Origin: Gammaproteobacteria bacterium
GTDB lineage: Bacteria; Pseudomonadota; Gammaproteobacteria; GCA-001735895
DNA: 6,838 bases
Direction of reading: 5' to 3'
NCBI GenBank assembly: GCA_029882955.1
Contig: JAOUJX010000226.1
Location: forward strand, 1-6,838
Part shown: piece after piece, positions 6,061 to 6,838 of the stretch
Layout of the letters: each line of letters starts with the position of its first letter
How positions within the stretch are numbered: the first letter of the stretch is position 1
The notes under the pieces: generated by a model
Seen by the model: the letters and a program-made list of their open reading frames with translations, nothing else
Told to the model about the DNA's origin: nothing
Databases searched by the model: none
Made by a program: the position numbers and the translations under genes

Positions 6061-6838
6061 TCAAGCGCTTCGATACCATACCCCTGCATTTCCGAAACCG
6101 ACGATGTCCGCACTGCCATTTCCTGACAGATCCGCCACGAAACGTGGGTGCCTGTCGACACGCCAACCCCCAGCGTTGTACCCGAAATTTGGAAGTATCA
6201 TTTTAACCGCTTCGTAAGTCCCGTCGCCATTGTTAAAGGCAGCATATGCTCCCGCATTACCGAAGCCGATGATGTCCGTACTGCCGTTGCCAGTCAGATC
6301 GGCCAGGAAGCGCGGGTGCCTGTCGACACGCCAGCCGCCGGCGCTATAACCGAAGTTGTCGATCACCCTCTGCGGTGCCTGAAAGGTTCCATCGCCATTG
6401 TTGAAGGCAACATAGACGCCCGCATTTCCGAAACCGATGATGTCCGCACTGCCGTTGCCGGTCAGATCGCCCATGAAGCGCGGGTGCCTGTCGACACGCC
6501 AGCCGCCGGCGTTATAACCGAAGTTGTCGACCACCCTCTGCGGTGCCTGAAAGGTTCCATCGCCATTGTTGAGGGCAACATAGACGCCGGCGTTTCCGAA
6601 GCCGACGATGTCCGCACTGCCGTTGCCGGTCAGATCGGCCAGGAAGCGCGGGTGCCTGTCGACACGCCAGCCGCCAGCGTTATAACCGAAGTTGTCGACC
6701 ACCCTCTGCGTTGCCTGAAAGGTTCCATCGCCATTGTTGAGGGCAACATAGACGCCGGCGTTTCCGAAGCCGACGATGTCCGCACTGCCGTTGCCGGTCA
6801 GATCGGCCAGGAAGCGCGGGTGCCTGTCGACACGCCAG
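6061..6838 (-). CDS. FG-GAP/VCBS-like tandem-repeat protein (C-terminal part)
   Basis: The frame is open from the right window edge to TGA at 6061-6063, giving 258 residues; the start is outside the window. The GTG at 6700-6702 is an ordinary valine inside a repeat and not the real start. The protein consists of 56-residue repeats built around GGWRVDRHPRF, DLTGNGSADIVGFGNAGVYVA and NNGDGTF (shown piecewise). The D-x-x-G-N-G-x-x-D and NGDG patterns resemble the calcium-binding turns of FG-GAP/VCBS beta-propeller repeats, which usually occur in exported or surface proteins with adhesion, sugar-binding or enzymatic partners. Such an exported role is inferred, as no signal peptide or partner domain is visible here. 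Four full copies and a truncated fifth are present, ending GVWYRSA. Higher GC than the rest of the window, in the upstream copies, and near-identical copies suggest recent amplification. It runs convergent to the aap cluster and is probably functionally unrelated to it. Confidence 0.85.
   Translation of the reverse strand, partial: WRVDRHPRFLADLTGNGSADIVGFGNAGVYVALNNGDGTFQATQRVVDNFGYNAGGWRVDRHPRFLADLTGNGSADIVGFGNAGVYVALNNGDGTFQAPQRVVDNFGYNAGGWRVDRHPRFMGDLTGNGSADIIGFGNAGVYVAFNNGDGTFQAPQRVIDNFGYSAGGWRVDRHPRFLADLTGNGSTDIIGFGNAGAYAAFNNGDGTYEAVKMILPNFGYNAGGWRVDRHPRFVADLSGNGSADIVGFGNAGVWYRSA
6061..6838 (-). repeat. 168-bp tandem repeats within the FG-GAP-like gene
   Basis: The DNA repeats with an exact 168-base period: equivalent positions fall at 6133, 6301, 6469, 6637 and 6805, with partial copies at both ends. 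By eye the copies 6469-6636 and 6637-6804 differ at about four bases, 6301-6468 and 6469-6636 at about nine, and 6133-6300 differs much more. Divergence therefore rises toward the 3' end of the gene. The array continues off the right edge. Such arrays are prone to length change by recombination and to assembly collapse. Confidence 0.95.

Noticed and set aside
5936..6217. Plus-strand 93-codon open frame
   Set aside because: It runs through the terminator hairpin and then antisense to the repeat-protein gene, with no plausible ribosome binding site.
6700..6702. GTG at 6702 as start of the repeat protein
   Set aside because: The same valine codon occurs at the equivalent place in the next repeat, the frame stays open to the window edge, and the repeat pattern continues upstream of it.
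6133..6838. CRISPR-like direct repeats
   Set aside because: The 168-bp period is a multiple of three, contiguous with no spacers, and encodes conserved protein repeats.

Overview
The window looks like a chromosomal segment from a proteobacterium. A marine-type gammaproteobacterium is my best guess, from mid-range GC, the protein style and one repeat-like motif, but this is an inference and not a firm assignment. It holds the 3' part of a plus-strand amino-acid uptake and utilisation cluster, a gene-poor convergence zone, and the 3' end of a minus-strand gene for a tandem-repeat protein.

Positions 1-3653 carry the general L-amino-acid ABC transporter in the classical order aapJ (C-terminal 61 residues only), aapQ, aapM and aapP. 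These encode a periplasmic binding protein, two inner-membrane permeases and an ATPase. A strong 12-bp hairpin (205-234) sits directly behind aapJ and overlaps the most upstream possible aapQ start, so I place the aapQ start at GTG 285. aapQ and aapM are 2 nt apart and aapP follows 25 nt later.

Positions 3693-4733 encode an asparaginase II family enzyme (Rhizobium etli AnsA-like, distinct from the E. coli enzymes). All the catalytic and zinc-site residues I can recall are present. It is 39 nt behind aapP with its own ribosome binding site, so import of asparagine and related amino acids is probably coupled to deamidation in the cytoplasm. Positions 4800-5615 encode a compact alkaline-phosphatase-superfamily protein of the nucleotide pyrophosphatase/phosphodiesterase type. 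Its metal ligand set is complete, it has no export signal, and its substrate is unknown.

Positions 5616-6060 hold no convincing gene. They contain a motif resembling the GGGGACAGTATAC-type sequences I associate with REP-associated transposase neighbourhoods, and a GC-rich hairpin whose T-tract makes it an intrinsic terminator for the minus strand.

Positions 6061-6838, on the minus strand, encode the C-terminal 258 residues of an FG-GAP/VCBS-like repeat protein with an exact 56-residue (168-bp) period. The copies are almost identical at the window edge and diverge progressively toward the C-terminus, which suggests recent internal amplification. The gene continues beyond the window. I found no CRISPR array, tRNA, rRNA or intact mobile element. 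The most notable points are the aapJ-aapQ hairpin, the uncharacterised phosphodiesterase beside the asparaginase, and the recently amplified repeat gene.
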